Below are positions 11,883-23,040 of a stretch of DNA of 64,000 nucleotides, in pieces; within the stretch, counting starts at the first letter, position 1; each line of letters starts with the position of its first letter. This DNA comes from Siphonodentalium dalli (taxonomy: Eukaryota > Mollusca > Scaphopoda > Gadilida > Siphonodentaliidae): contig CP136068.1 of assembly GCA_032622095.1 (NCBI GenBank), forward strand, positions 135,725,989 to 135,789,988. Direction: 5' to 3'. The position numbers were made by a program, and so were the translations under genes. The notes under the pieces are model-generated. The model made no database searches and was not told the origin of the DNA. It saw only the letters and a list, made by a program, of their open reading frames with translations.

Positions 11883-12134
11883 TTAACCCTTTGAGTGCCA
11901 GGTCGATTTTTGTATCAACCCATATACCCTGTGCCAATGCATTCTCTTATATATGCGAGTCGACCATAGGTCGCCTCGCATATATATAAGAGAATGCATT
12001 GGCCTAACAATTTTTTTTTTTTTTACAATTTTTTTTACAATTTTAATAATTTATTCTTATACCGGTATTCTTAAACAGACTTATTTTGTAGGTTTAGGGC
12101 CGATGAGATCGGCCCCTGGCACTCAAAGGGTTAA
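11883..12134. mobile_element. Family C element (piggyBac-like MITE)
   Basis: TTAA-CCCTTTGAGTGCCAGG to CCTGGCACTCAAAGGG-TTAA, 252 bp. A TTAA target and CCC ends are the piggyBac signature. Contains the hairpin CCAATGCATTCTCTTATATA with inverted partner and GGCCGATGAGATCGGCC near the right end. Confidence 0.85.
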
Positions 12135-12560
12135 GCAATAGCTCCTTGTTAGCATTGTTGAAAACACTCCATACTGTTGTTCCCCTCGCAGAGCAGATAG
12201 AAAACCGTCAATATCACTGACATCAACAACCGACTGAAGTCTGTTCCAGGTAGTTCAATTCCAGTTGTTTTAACAAATAAGGAGTGTTCGTATTGTGAGC
12301 TGCTGGTACGCAGAAGTTGGAACGATTCTGTGTTGTTACACACCTCCTTCTCCACCGGATTTTGACTGACACAGTCCTAAAATTTTGTTGGCTGTATTTC
12401 CCTTGTGTCTTTCTTCTCGTGTTCTAGATAATCAGGCTTTAGGCAGGGCTGAAACCAACCCCTTGACTATTTTGTGGTATTGAACCAGTCACTGTTCTTT
12501 CCTTCATTCTTCGAGGGGTGGTAGCTTTACCTCAAACAGCATGCCTGTGACTGATCCATC
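12135..12560 (-). pseudogene. LINE (non-LTR) reverse-transcriptase 3' remnant
   Basis: Minus-strand translation gives LVQYHKIVKGLVSALP, then EHSLFVKTTGIELPG in one frame and TWNRLQSVVDVSDIDGFLSA in another. The order YKIxNGLV ... F-RT ... WNxLP ... FKxxL is the C-terminal end of many LINE ORF2 proteins. Frameshifts and stops mark it as dead. Its 3' side meets a family C element. Confidence 0.55.
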
Positions 12561-12893
12561 ATCTCGTCTGTATTTGTTCTTTTCTGTATTTGTTCTTTAA
12601 GTCAACATGACCGCTTTCGCAGATTGCTGCTTCCAGCAAGGAAGGATACGCACTACGTTCATGACTGAACTAGAGTTGCACATACTTCCGAGTGTGACTT
12701 GATGTGGTATATTTGAAAACAACAGGTATTTATCTGGCAGGTCCGATTGGAACTTGTATAGATGTTAGTGTATTTATTTTTGAATTTTATATTCAATATT
12801 GATATTTCAAATCTGACAAATTAATATGTAGGTCAAGTGATGTAAATCCAGAAAAAATTTATCAAAAATATATTTATTGCAAAATTTTATAAT

Positions 12894-13172
12894 TTACAAA
12901 GCGGACCCACCAGATAAATACCTGCTGTTTCTTATACTATAGTACCGCATCAAGTCACACTCAGAAGACTGAGAAGTATGCAGGTATGTGCAACTCCGTA
13001 ACTTTCCGAATTTTGCTCCGCAGATTTGCATGGAAATCCACTGTGTGTGAGTCAGTGTGACATTCGTGAACTTCCCAAAATCCATGGCGGAAGACACCCC
13101 ATTCGCTGCTCTTTCCAATTTTTCGGCATCTTCGCGCTGACAAAAACGTCTTATTTGATCGCATTTTGCCAA
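12894..13172 (-). CDS. Weak coding candidate, minus strand
   Basis: 92 codons starting MAKCDQIRRFCQREDAEKLE with a plausible N-terminal composition, later low-likelihood. A GTGTCT at residue 25 could be a donor. An inverted, diverged copy of its 3' part (TGCACATACTTCCGAGTGTG) lies at 12675, so it may be part of a repeat. No family recognised. Confidence 0.2.
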   Translation of the reverse strand: MAKCDQIRRFCQREDAEKLERAANGVSSAMDFGKFTNVTLTHTQWISMQICGAKFGKLRSCTYLHTSQSSECDLMRYYSIRNSRYLSGGSAL

Positions 13173-13379
13173 TTTAAGCTCAATAAATATCGTCTTTTTC
13201 TAACGATATCCTGAAACCATGCTTGCTGTCACTGAAAACATAGGAATACCCCCAATCTATTTATATAAATCAGGGGAGATAAACCATGCATGCAGTTTTC
13301 AGAAGCGTTAGGAACAGGCAGTGAACAGCTGTTTCAACAACAACAACACGGTGGCGATGATTGTTGAGTCCCTTTAAAG

Positions 13380-13720
13380 AATGTCAAAATAAACAAAAAA
13401 TAATAATAAAAAAAAAAATTTCAAGCCTACCTACCGACCCTATTTTTTTTCGGCTTGTAACCCAAACCAGACATTTAATTTTCTTTGGCCTAACCATTAA
13501 ATAGATTATTATAAAATTCACATAATCCCTTTCACACATAAGTGCAATAACTCCTGCTACAAATATCTAGCTCATCCACTGCATGAGTTCCAGATAGCAA
13601 TTATCCGAACATCTGAAGTAATGGTTTAGGGATTACATTAGTGACATACATGTAGGTTCCTGAATGTCTGAAGCATTGGTTTGGAGATATCTTTAATGAC
13701 GCGGGTTCCTGGCCCTGTAT
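13380..13720. other. Unassigned sequence with old repeat piece
   Basis: CCTACCTACCGACCCTATTT at 13428 matches the repeat near 4020 and 36280. No gene recognised. Confidence 0.35.
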
Positions 13721-13721
13721 C

Positions 13722-13998
13722 ATTACCCCTTTCATGAGGTTCATGATGGGAGCTGTGCTGGTGCAGCATTATAGATCCTGTGCCAGTGCTGTGCATTCTC
13801 TTATATATGTGAGTCTCCCATAGGGAGCCTCGCATATATAAGAGACTGCACTGGCTTACAAGGTCAAGGTAAATATTGTTAGGCCAATATATTCTCTTGT
13901 ATATGCGAGGCTCCCATAAGGAGCCTCACATATATAAGAGAATGCTTTGGCACAGGTTTTTGGCAAAATTTCAGGAAGCTCCAATCATGGAACGGTTA
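13722..13998. mobile_element. Family F element
   Basis: Contains GTGCTGGTGCAGCATTA, hairpins TTCTCTTATATATGTGAGTC and its partner twice, and ends TCAGGAAGCTCCAATCATGG-AACGGTTAA. Confidence 0.65.
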
Positions 13999-14022
13999 AG
14001 CAGGTGTTACTGGATGTGAGTA

Positions 14023-14420
14023 CAGTGATGCCATACATAATCGACTCCTTACCCACAGCAGAATTATGGGTAACTTTTCAGGATTTAGTCGGAAATATGG
14101 CTTGTTGCCATTCATCGGAAAGCTCTCGATGTATTTATTTCTCCATGTTCTTCGTGGTGATGTTTTTTTTACATAATTTTATATTTTTTGCATATTTATC
14201 CACTGCGAGTACCTTGGATCTCATTAACCACCTGCCATCAGAAATTTTAAGGTGCAAAATGGTATCAATTGATCACAGTAAGTCCCAAATATTGGGGCAG
14301 TCAACTGAACTCAGTGAGAGCTTTCCGATGAATGGCAACAAGCCATATTTCCCACTAAATCCTGAAAAGTTACCCATAATTCTGCTGTGGTTAAGGAGTC
14401 GATTATTTAGGGCATTACTG
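14023..14420. mobile_element. Family B MITE with internal spacer
   Basis: Left arm 14023-14130 (CAGTGATGCC...GGAAAGCTCTC) and right arm 14318-14420 (GAGAGCTTTCC...GGCATTACTG) are separated by about 190 bp of unrelated AT-rich DNA. Confidence 0.75.
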
Positions 14421-14449
14421 TAGTTGAGAATTAAGATACCATCATAAGT

Positions 14450-14554
14450 GAGAGCTTTCCGATGAATGGTAACTAGCCATATTTCCAACTAAATCCTGAA
14501 AAATTTCCCATAATTCTGCTGTGGTTAAAGGGTCAAATACTTCGGGCATTACTG
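14450..14554. mobile_element. Half family B MITE next to a calpain acceptor
   Basis: GAGAGCTTTCCGATGAATGG to TTCGGGCATTACTG; ends 25 bp before gene 1 exon 14580. Confidence 0.75.
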
Positions 14555-14579
14555 TATATTTGTTTTTGTCTTGTTTCAG

Positions 14580-14690
14580 AGTATAACCAGGCATTCCTTG
14601 GATCGTTTGTCCCTGGAGTTAACTCTGGAGGTCAGGTCTCACATCGAGACACGTTCGCCAGCAATCCACAATTCACATTCAAGACCACAG
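14580..14690 (+). CDS. Gene 1 exon: start of calpain domain III
   Basis: The acceptor TTGTTTCAG ends at 14579 and the donor GTTTGTG begins at 14691. The exon enters with two bases of a split codon and leaves in phase 1. It encodes YNQAFLGSFVPGVNSGG, then QVSHRDTFASNPQFTFKTT. The GxFxxGxxSGG and TFASNPQF motifs align with the first strands of domain III. The exon is flanked closely by transposons: a half family B element ends 25 bp before it, and a family A element starts 34 bp after it. Confidence 0.85.
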
Positions 14691-17600
14691 GTTTGTGCTT
14701 CCCATGACCAAACATACATATACCCAAGCCTTGAAATTGTGTGCCTGTCATTTGCAGAATGAGGTCCCCAGAAGGTGAATTTAGTGACGCTATCCCACAT
14801 GGTGGGCTATCATCACAAAATTCACCCTCTGGGAACCTCATTCTGCTGAGGTATCAACTGCTATGGAGGACCTAGGATCAGATTGAAATTCCCAAGTTGA
14901 AGTTGGTGATGTTCACCCATTAGTCACCTCAATTATGCAATTTATCTTCTGCAAATTAGGGGATATTGAACAGATGGGAAAAAGTGACTAAAAACAATGT
15001 TAATTTGAGACTATAGATACTTGCCAGAAGACGAGGCCTAAGCAGAATGAGGTCCTTAGAGGGAGAATTTGGTGATGCTAGCCTGCTGTGCAGGGTAGCA
15101 TCACAAAATTCACCCTCTGGGGACCTCTTTCTGCAAATGACAGACACACTATTTATACCCCCCGCAACGAAGTTAGGGGGGTATACTGGAATCAGCTTGT
15201 CCGTCCGTCGATCGTCCGTCCGTACGTGGACACAAATTAGTCTGGAGTTTTTCTCAGTCGTTTTTTTTATCAATTTCCGTGAAACTTGGCACAGACATCA
15301 ACTACCATGGGAACCTGTGCACCTGTGATTATGACATCTGTCGGATTTTTTTTGGTGGAGTTATCCCCCCTTTTTTGCAACATGCATAATTTTGTCCGAG
15401 CTTTTATTTCTACATTTTTCAGTCAATAGGTTTAAGATTAGGGTTAGGGTTGTGCACCTGCAATGGGAACTGTTATTTTATTATTTTAACTAAATGTTTA
15501 CTGACATGTGAAACATCTTAGTATTTTAAAAACACTGGGGGTATCCTTAGTCCCATTGGGACAGTCACACCTCTAGTTCAAGGCTTGTGTAACATACCTG
15601 GATTTAAAGGCACTCAAGGTCTTTGGGTTCATGCAAAATAACATAAATTTTATAAAATTCTGTAAAATAACTATCATTAAAGGTACTCAATCCGATCAGA
15701 CGCTCCTAAATTACTATTTCCTTGGCTTTGGGGGTAAAAAATATTTGATTCGAGTCGAGGAACCCATCCATCAAAGCTAGGAGTGATCAGATATCGATGT
15801 TTGAAATCTATTATTTTAATTTGAAATGGCCCAGTAAATTGTCGACGAGAAGAACTTATCTGACCAGATAGCGGATGAAGATAGATAACTCTAAAATCCA
15901 GTGGCTTTTTTGTGTCAGATATTTGACAATTGGCAAAATTTCGTTGAACAAAACGTTGATAAATAACAGGTTTTGGGCAATTTTATACTATAGTTGACTG
16001 TGGTTGGCATTATTTTTGGGCAATTAATCGATTCTGATAACTGCAGAAGCGGCATTTCAAAAAATGTTGTTGTTGTTGGAATCTGATTATATGGGGACCA
16101 TCAAATCGGATTGAGTACCTTTAACAAATACATGTATATAGATATGTACATGTAGCTAGTGTCGTCGCTTAAACTGTTTATGTCTGTGAGGGGGATTTGA
16201 GTAGAGCCTCGCCCAATAGATGCCAAATCCCCCGAGCTGGCATAAACAGTTAAAAGCGACAATATTATCTACATATTTTATTTATCCATCACACAAGTTG
16301 ACACAACACTTGCCTTTTGTGAGGAAATCTGTAATTTTCCTCAGTTTTACAATCGTTACTTCGATGACGCCCTTACATTTATTTGGTCAAGCAAACTATT
16401 TAGCATTCATGACGTAGTACAGCTTAGAGCGAAATAGTTTGTTGGGTTTTTATTTAATAGTTATTCTAAGCTGGCCTTGTTCTAATGGTTTATAAATGTT
16501 TTAGAGTGAAAACATAACCATTTACGAATTTTATATATGATAAAAACATCCCAAATCACAATGACGTCATTTAGGTCGGTTGACGTCCCTAGTTACTGCG
16601 CAATTTGCATATACAATTACATCATGAAAGTATTACTAACCTAATAAAGCTATGTTGACCTAATAAAGCTACATTGATGTAATAAACGTATCCTTTATTA
16701 GGCAGATATTATGTAGACAATAGAGCTAGTGAGTGGAGGATAAAAAATATAACACTACTGTTCTTATTTTCATCAAGCCTTGAGATAGGGTGTCTGTCAT
16801 TTGCAGAATGAGGTTCCCAGAGGGTGAATTTAGTGATGCTACCCCGCATAGCGGGCTAGCATCACCAAATTCACCCTCTGGGAACCTCATTCTGCTGAGG
16901 TGTAAGCAGAATGAGGTCCCCAGAGGGTGAATTTGGTAATGCTAGCCCGCTATGCGGGGTAGCATCACTAAATTCACCCTCTGGGGACCTCATTCTGCAA
17001 ATGACAGACACCCTATTTCAAGGCTTGATTTTCATGATCAATAACTCCAATAACGAGATTTCGCATATTGAAACCATTGTTATGTAAATATTACTGTTAC
17101 AGTGGCATTACCAATCAAAGTCCAATTAGATTCCAATGTTTAATCAAATCTAGATGATAAACATTGGAAAAGATCAAATCTTTTAAAAATATTCTGAAAA
17201 TCACATTTAGACCAGTTTAGACTAAAATATTTTAACTTACTAAGTAATTACTTGATGTTTGTTGACGAATCACTCTAACATACGATAATTCGTTATTGGA
17301 GAACTATCAATCAAGCTTGAAATAGTGTGCCTGTCATTTGCAGAATGAGGTCCCCAGATGGTGAATTTAGTGATGCTACCCCGCATAGCGGGCTAGCATC
17401 ACTAAATTCACCCTCTGGGAACCTCATTCTGATGAGGCCTAAGCAGAATGAGGTTCCCAGAGGGTGAATTTAGTGATGCTAGCCCACTGTGCGGGGGTAG
17501 CGTCACTAAATTCACCATCTGGGGACCTCATTCTGCAAATGACAGGTACACTATTTCAAGGCTTGCTATAAATAATGAATATAAAAACAAAGTTTACAAG

Positions 17601-20600
17601 CCCAAGTTCAGTGTGCCTGTAATTTTCAGAATGAGGTCCCCAGAGGGTGAATTTAGTGACGCTATCCCGCATAGTGGGCTAGCATCACTAAATTCACCCT
17701 CTGGGGACCTCATTATGCTCAGGCTTCATCTTCTCTGGAATTTATATGGAAACTTCTTCACATAGATTATATTTCTTTTTTAGTTTAGTTTCTCTGTATC
17801 CCCAAATTGGCAGAAGACACATTGCATAATCGAGGTTCCCAATGGGTGCACATCACAATATTCATCATTTGGGAACTTCAAGCTGAGTCTATGTCTCACA
17901 TATGCCGGGGTGGGTGGTTGATAGGACTAACAAACAATTTTTCCTGCAAGTCTTTTTGACTGTTTTTGCAATGAGTTGGGCTTAAAACACATCTATATGT
18001 CAATATTAACATAAATGACAAATTTCATGATGATCAGACAAACAGTATAGCCTGTAGCCCATGCTAATGGATTGAATTTTGAAATCCAAGATGGCTGCTG
18101 GCAGCCATGTTTTTTTTCATCGAATGACCCCAAAATGACTTGTTCCTATTTACATGTCAATGTTAACACCCATGACTAATAGTATGCACAGAAATTCATA
18201 TACAGTTGTTTACAGTGAATTTCCCCCCGCAAATCTCTGTTTTAGTGTTAAAAGGGGGGTTGGTGTCCAAAAATGGTCGGAAAAAACTGCCGAAAACGGA
18301 AAAAAATTTGGACGCGGGGGTGTTCTGGGTCCCAACAAGGGTCGAAAGTCAAAAATCAGTATACGTGCCTGCAAATTTTTCCGACTCCCCCCTGACTAAA
18401 ATAGGTGGAAACGGTGGAACATAGTATTGCTTTTGATGTTACAGGTGCCGAGACTGGTGTAACGTTTGTGTTGATGCAGGAAAACAAAGAACCAAAATTG
18501 CCGCTTGGAATACAGCTGTTCAATGTATGTAAACATCGTACACTATAGTACATGCATATATATAGAGAAAATTTTTCTTAATATATTGGGATTATTTTGT
18601 GCAGATTATTTTCCTATTATTAATGGTATATTCTAATATGCAACAATCATTGCTTAAAGACATACTATGGACTTTTTCCGCTGAGTTAAACTGTTAAGTT
18701 TGTATTCCGGCAGTATGCCAACTGGAGGAATGTAGCATTCTACTACATCGCTGAAAATCTCAAGAAAATCGACTGTCCAATCCATTTAAAACTACGCTCA
18801 ATTGTAAATATTTACTTCTCGATTCGGGATGCAACTATCAGCGATAAAGTAACAAAAATGATTTCGACATCGAGAGTCACTGAATTTAATTAAAATATAA
18901 CAACGGTGTGTGTTGTCAGTTTGGATTTAAGATTTGTAAAAATAACTACTTTGAGCAAGATTATCCTCCATTTCTATTTGATCACCCTACCGGAATGTTT
19001 CAAATCACTTTAATATATAGCCTCATTTTGTTTCCAACAAGATGTTTTCAAACAACATTGAAAGTGGTAATGGGTCCAAATATATTCATAAGGCCAAGCA
19101 GAGTCAATTCCTGTTTCTCAGGCCAACAAATGTTTGAAAAGCATGCGCGTTCCACCTGTCGGTTCTGGGTCTAATTTCAGTTGACCTTGACCAATATTTC
19201 CTGAACAGATGTTCAATGTTTGTTGATCGATTTCATGTGAATTATTCCATCCAAAATTTCCAATCAAGTGTCACTGACACTGACACTAAGATTTCAGTCA
19301 ACATTCTTCACGTTCTTGACAATGTTTGCCAATTACATCAATGAAATATAAACCTGAACTGGAATCAGGTTTGTTCAATCTCACTTCTGCCCATGTTTGT
19401 ATAAAAAACATGCTGCAATAATTTCGTGCTGATTAATAAATTTCTCCCTACATTAAACACAAATAAAAAGGTTTGTTTTTTAATATTCAGAATGAATACT
19501 TTAATTTTTATCCTACGTTACCGGAAACATCACTATTTTTTTTAAGCGTTAACATGAACATTGAATTTGACGTCGGCAAAATCAAGTCCATTCACTGTCG
19601 ATAATGGGGTCGTTGTCGTTACGTTTTACACATAAATGCACACGGTGTGCATTTACGTATACATAAATGCACTCCAGGCTCAGTCGGCGCGAGATTGAAA
19701 TGTTCCCGTAAATAATTGCCGTCTGCTTCAATTCAGACTATTTTCTTCCGCAGTTCTGATAAAGGTTATTCTTTTATCACAATGACTGCAATAAAATTGA
19801 TCATCGGTTGCATATTGATCTTAGTACCGGTATTAAACAGGGACCGAAAGAACTGCATAGTTGTTTGATCGATGAATGGAAGAAAATGAACTTACAAAAA
19901 AACATCAACACGTGTGCATTTATGTAGAAAACACTATATGACAATGACCCCTGTCACGTGACACTACACGAGACTGGTGTGCATTTATGTATAAAACATT
20001 ACGACAACGACCCGATTAGCTCCACTGTCTGACCCTGATCTTGAAGAGCTTTTATTTTCAGCTTACCCAAAATGCTCCAGTTGATGTTGAGTATTTATAT
20101 TCAAACTACGACTCGACACCTAAAACGATAGAAGGAAAGAGTGGGATATTCATGAATGGATGGGATGCTGTTACGAAGTATGTTCTACCAGCAGGGAGTT
20201 ACCTTATCCTGATTCATATGGACGATCCGAGCCAAGAGAAGAAATACAGCATGTCTGTCAAGTCGACTTGTTCACTCGATGTCATGTAAGTACTTCATGT
20301 ACCAGGGATGGGGTAATTTGTAACTGTAATTTAAAGGTACTCAATCTGATCAGACGTTGCCCATATCATCAAGTTACAACAACATTTCTTCAAAATACGC
20401 TTTTATATTTGTCAGAATTGATTAACCCTTTACCCAACAAACCGGCCAAAACCGGCCAAATAAAGCTTAAACAGCCTAAAATATCTTCGGTCTGTCTCAA
20501 TAAAACCATACACATATGGATATCATTGGAACCGGCTCCTTGACCACATTGTGATAGTTACAGTTAGCCCTGTGCCAATGCATTCTCTTATATATGCGAG

Positions 20601-21464
20601 TCGACCATAGGTCGCCTCGCATATATAAGAGAATGCATTGGCCTAAAAAAAATCTCTTTTTACCATTTTTTCTTACATTCTTTAACAATTTTATAATTTT
20701 TAATGTGTTAAGCCAATGCATTCTCTTATATATGCGAGGCAACCTATGGTCGACTCGCATATATAAGAGAATGCATTGGCACAGGGCCGTTCTGTTGGGT
20801 AAAGGGTTAATTACAACAAAATAATGCAAACTGCAGTCAACTACTAGTATGGTATAAAATTTCCCAAAAAGTATTATTTATCAACATTTTGTTCAATGAA
20901 ATATGGCGTACGTATTATCACTTGAGCATCATGAAATTTGGCTGTATTACAACTTCATTTTAGAGTTATCCATCTTCTTCCACAATTTTGTCCGAGACCG
21001 TCGGTTTGATATTTTTAGAGACCATACAGAGGTCACCCGATGATCCATATGAAGTTTATTTATGGCCAAATGACCCCAAAATGACTCATTCCCATCTACG
21101 TGTCAATATTAACATCCATGACTAATTTCATGGTGATCAGACGAACAGTGCGACCTGTAGCCCATGCTAATGGATTGAATTTTTAAATCCACGATGGCTG
21201 CTGTTGGCAATGTTTTTTTGCCGAATGAAGCCAAAATGACTCGTTCCCATCTGCATGTCAATGTCAACAGCCATGACAAATTACTTAATAATCCGACCAA
21301 AGGTACGACATGTAGCCCGTGCAAAAGGAAATTGTTAATTAGACACATACATGCAGTCACACACACGGACGACGGATACCAACCTATGGCAATAATGGGT
21401 TAAATATACCTTTAATAAATATTTTACTGTTTGTATTTTCAGTGGTTATCAGACTGGAGAGTAA
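14580..21464 (+). CDS. Calpain-like gene 1, 3' end (C2L/domain III, no EF-hands)
   Basis: Four exons with GT-AG borders join in frame: 14580-14690, 18445-18524, 20062-20285 and 21443-21464 (TAA 21462-21464). The product matches calpain domain III, the C2-like beta-sandwich that follows the protease core and responds to calcium or phospholipid in known calpains. Visible landmarks in order are GSFVPGVNSGG (the usual GxWxxGxxAGG), DTFASNPQF (the conserved TFxxNPQF), VTFVLMQ (the VxxxLMQ strand), LGIQLFN (the IGFxxF strand) and YVLPAGSYLIL (the LPPGxYxxVP strand). The protein stops 12 residues after SVKST, so it has no penta-EF-hand domain and resembles non-classical calpains. The protease-core exons must lie upstream; none was recognised in 1-14579. 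Introns are 3.8, 1.5 and 1.2 kb and hold transposons. Family assignment is firm; the exact subfamily is not. Confidence 0.88.
14725..15587. mobile_element. Family A long MITE, split by an H repeat
   Basis: Two hairpins (14755-14855 and 15040-15140) joined by a 185-bp spacer containing GAAGTTGGTGATGTTCACCC. The terminal TTCAAGGCTTG resumes at 15577 after an H insertion at 15153. Confidence 0.75.
15153..15577. repeat. H repeat (CCCCCGCAACGAAGTTAG), copy 1
   Basis: Starts TACCCCCCGCAACGAAGTTA, includes TTGTCCGTCCGTCG and GCAACATGCATAATTTTGTC, and ends GGGACAGTCACACCTCTAG. Sits inside a family A MITE 10 bp from its end. A second copy spans 44340-47460. Confidence 0.7.
15677..16124. mobile_element. 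Family E element (TTAA target)
   Basis: TTAA-AGGTACTCAATCCGATC to GATTGAGTACCT-TTAA, 448 bp; internal TTTGATTCGAGTCGAGGAAC. TTAA at both ends suggests piggyBac-type insertion, although the ends do not start CCC. Confidence 0.75.
16125..16765. other. Unassigned sequence in gene 1 intron
   Basis: GTCGTCGCTTAAACTGTTTA and its complement (about 16152 and 16236) form a short inverted repeat. No exon recognised. Confidence 0.4.
16774..17027. mobile_element. Family A MITE, intact
   Basis: 254 bp, CAAGCCTTGAGATAGGG to CCCTATTTCAAGGCTTG, with perfect 8-bp TSD ATTTTCAT (16766-16773, 17028-17035). Two consecutive hairpins (GAATGAGGTTCCCAGAGGG and GAATGAGGTCCCCAGAGGG) also pair with each other across the element: a palindrome of palindromes. 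Confidence 0.92.
17312..17565. mobile_element. Family A MITE
   Basis: CAAGCTTGAAATAGTG to CACTATTTCAAGGCTTG; flanks CTATCAAT and CTATAAAT, an 8-bp TSD with one mismatch. Confidence 0.85.
17605..17885. mobile_element. Family A relative, partial
   Basis: One complete hairpin (17627-17718) followed by a diverged right half (GAGGTTCCCAATGGGTGCAC). Similar to 26667-27104. Confidence 0.6.
17930..18165. repeat. Family G repeat units, partial
   Basis: Contains ATGTCAATATTAACAT and CCAAGATGGCTGCTGGCAGC, diverged relatives of the units at 50527-53780. Confidence 0.65.
18445..18524 (+). CDS. Gene 1 exon: central domain III strands
   Basis: The acceptor GATGTTACAG ends at 18444 and the donor GTATGTAAAC starts at 18525. 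The exon enters in phase 1 and leaves in phase 0. It encodes AETGVTFVLMQ, then ENKEPKLPLGIQLFN, matching the VxxxLMQ and IGFxxF strands of calpain domain III. Confidence 0.82.
18525..19606. other. Unassigned intron sequence
   Basis: Gene 1 intron; no exon or repeat family recognised. Confidence 0.4.
19607..20013. mobile_element. TIR element, GGGTCGTTGTCG ends
   Basis: GGGTCGTTGTCGTTACGTTT and the complement AAACATTACGACAACGACCC bound 407 bp; inner CATAAATGCACAC also mirrored. Ends 48 bp before a gene 1 exon. A half-like copy (GGGGTCATTGTCATGAAC) is at 22630. Confidence 0.75.
20062..20285 (+). CDS. Gene 1 exon: C-terminal half of domain III
   Basis: The acceptor TTTATTTTCAG ends at 20061 and the donor GTAAGT starts at 20286. 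The 224-bp exon begins in phase 0 with LTQNAPVDVEYLYSNYDST. It contains FMNGWDAVTKYVLPAGSYL, the counterpart of the conserved REVxxRxxLPPGxY region, and ends SMSVKSTCSLDV plus two bases of a split Ile codon. A 407-bp TIR element ends 48 bp upstream, and a family E element starts 45 bp after the donor. Confidence 0.88.
20331..21018. mobile_element. Family E element, split by a D element and truncated
   Basis: Starts TTAA-AGGTACTCAATCTGATC; interrupted exactly at a TTAA (20422/20810) by a family D element, then continues ATTACAACAAAATAATGC to about 21018. Comparison with 54666-55105 shows the uninterrupted site. Confidence 0.75.
20422..20810. mobile_element. Family D element (piggyBac-like)
   Basis: TTAA-CCCTTTACCCAACA to TGTTGGGTAAAGGG-TTAA, 389 bp, with two copies of the CAATGCATTCTCTTATATAT hairpin. 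Nested in family E with a TTAA duplication. Confidence 0.88.
21050..21405. repeat. Family G repeat units, partial
   Basis: About two units with ATGACTCATTCCCATCTACG and GCGACCTGTAGCCCATG, ending CACACACGGACGACGGATAC, the mirror of the GTCCGTCGTCCGTGTGT start seen in full G elements. Lies about 40 bp before the last gene 1 exon. Confidence 0.65.
21443..21464 (+). CDS. Gene 1 terminal coding exon
   Basis: The acceptor TTGTATTTTCAG ends at 21442. The first T completes the split Ile codon from the previous exon, giving I-GYQTGE and then TAA. The phase match and the strong polypyrimidine tract support this short last exon. The protein therefore ends just after domain III. Confidence 0.7.
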
Positions 21465-22265
21465 CAAAGAAGTCAAATCACAAGGAAAACACCACGAGGG
21501 TTGGATAGCAAAACATTGATATCTAGAAACATCAAATTTGGCAGCTATATACACTGCATATGATTCGACTATGGTTAATCTTTCTGCCGACACTCACTTT
21601 CTGTGCAATGACAATGTACCTATCGTATTTGAGTAGTTTATGGCTGAAGGCCAGGCAGGTTGGTCAGACGAGACCTGTTTACTTTCCCGATTTCGGCGGG
21701 AGTCTCCCGATTTTGTGTCATTTCTCCTGTGTTCCCAATCTGGAAACGTAATCTCCCGATTCAAAAGATAAAAGAAAAAATTACCGGACGGCTGTAGCAA
21801 TTGATAAGCCATGCACGCAATAGTTTACAAATCAATTAGGATTATATCGCCTGTGAGTCAAACAGTGACATATGTTGACACAAACTCTCTTTTGTTTAAC
21901 AGCGTAAAGTAAGTAAATGCGGGCTTCAATATCCAGACAAGGATTATAATATACCAAACAAGAAGCCTTCCTTTTGGGCCACACTTATTAAAGTGCTGGT
22001 TTCTGCTCACCCGACCGACTGCTTTAAATACCTGCACCAACTCAAATTATTAAATTGCCAATTCAGACTGTTTTTTTTTTTTTTGTCGGTGATAGTTCCG
22101 TTTCCGTCTTGGTGGTATTCCGTGTTTTGTATATGCAATGACAGAACGCTAATATAACGGACCTCAAACATTGCTAGCAATACATACTCTCTTTAAATAA
22201 TTCACTGATGTTACTGAATATATTTAGTGAAATAATTATTCGAGAGCCCCATTTTATAGTGTACA

Positions 22266-22271
22266 AATAAA
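22266..22271 (+). promoter_or_regulatory. Candidate polyadenylation signal of gene 1
   Basis: This is an AATAAA followed within 25 bp by a T/G-rich stretch, about 800 bp after the gene 1 stop. It is the first good candidate seen downstream and would give a 3' UTR of about 0.8 kb. Position is the only other support. Confidence 0.35.
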
Positions 22272-22299
22272 GTTTTAATCATTGTATTGCCTTGTTCGA

Positions 22300-23040
22300 A
22301 ATCAAAGTTATCTGTAAACAGAAAATCAAAATTGATTCCCAATGATTCCATGGATTTTAGAGACACTCGTTGTCAAGGCCGTTAATTCAGGCAACGCAAA
22401 CCCGATGCAACAAACAGTCTATATATGACATTTAAATGAAAAATATGAAGTTTTTTCCTTGATACTGACATCGAAAAAATATCCCTATTTTTGAGGACAA
22501 ATCTCCCTATTTCCAATTTTGAAAGTAAACAGGTCTGGGTCGGACTGCGATGTGCAGGTCACTTCACCCCTATTTGAAGAACAGCTGTAATATATGATTT
22601 GATGGCTATAGGATCACATCAGCAATGATGGGGTCATTGTCATGAACTTCATTAGAAAAAGTACTTGCATTTGCCAGAAGCTGTATAGAACTAATCCATG
22701 AGTTTGAAAATTGCCCGTTGCGTCTCGCTCTATCTTGTTACGAAAACAATATACCAGGATGAACATCAAATTATTTTAGTTGCAATTCAGTTATATTTTG
22801 AAGGAATCATTATTTGTTTCCAGTTAAAATAAGAATTTTTTTTATTTCAAGTCTGATTATATAAATAAGTTAAGAAACTGCATGGGATATTAAGATTTAA
22901 AATGACTAACTGCATGAGATATTAAGATTTAAAATGACTAACAGTCCCAAATTTAGTGGACTATGTTCACGATGAATAACAGCCCAAATATAGTAAACAC
23001 TTGCATTGCGAATTAGTTCAATCTGCCATTCAGATTAGTT
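22300..23040. other. Unassigned intergenic sequence
   Basis: Contains a 34-bp direct duplication at about 22877-22943 (GATATTAAGATTTAAAATGA twice). Nothing else recognised. Confidence 0.45.

Noticed and set aside
15425-15450. Telomere-like TTAGGG repeats
   Set aside because: Only two TTAGGG-like hexamers (GATTAGGGTTAGGGTTG); far too few to mean anything.
20594-20824. ORFs reading MRVDHRSPRIYKRMHWP
   Set aside because: They are the shared hairpin of families C and D translated; seen wherever the hairpin occurs, on both strands.
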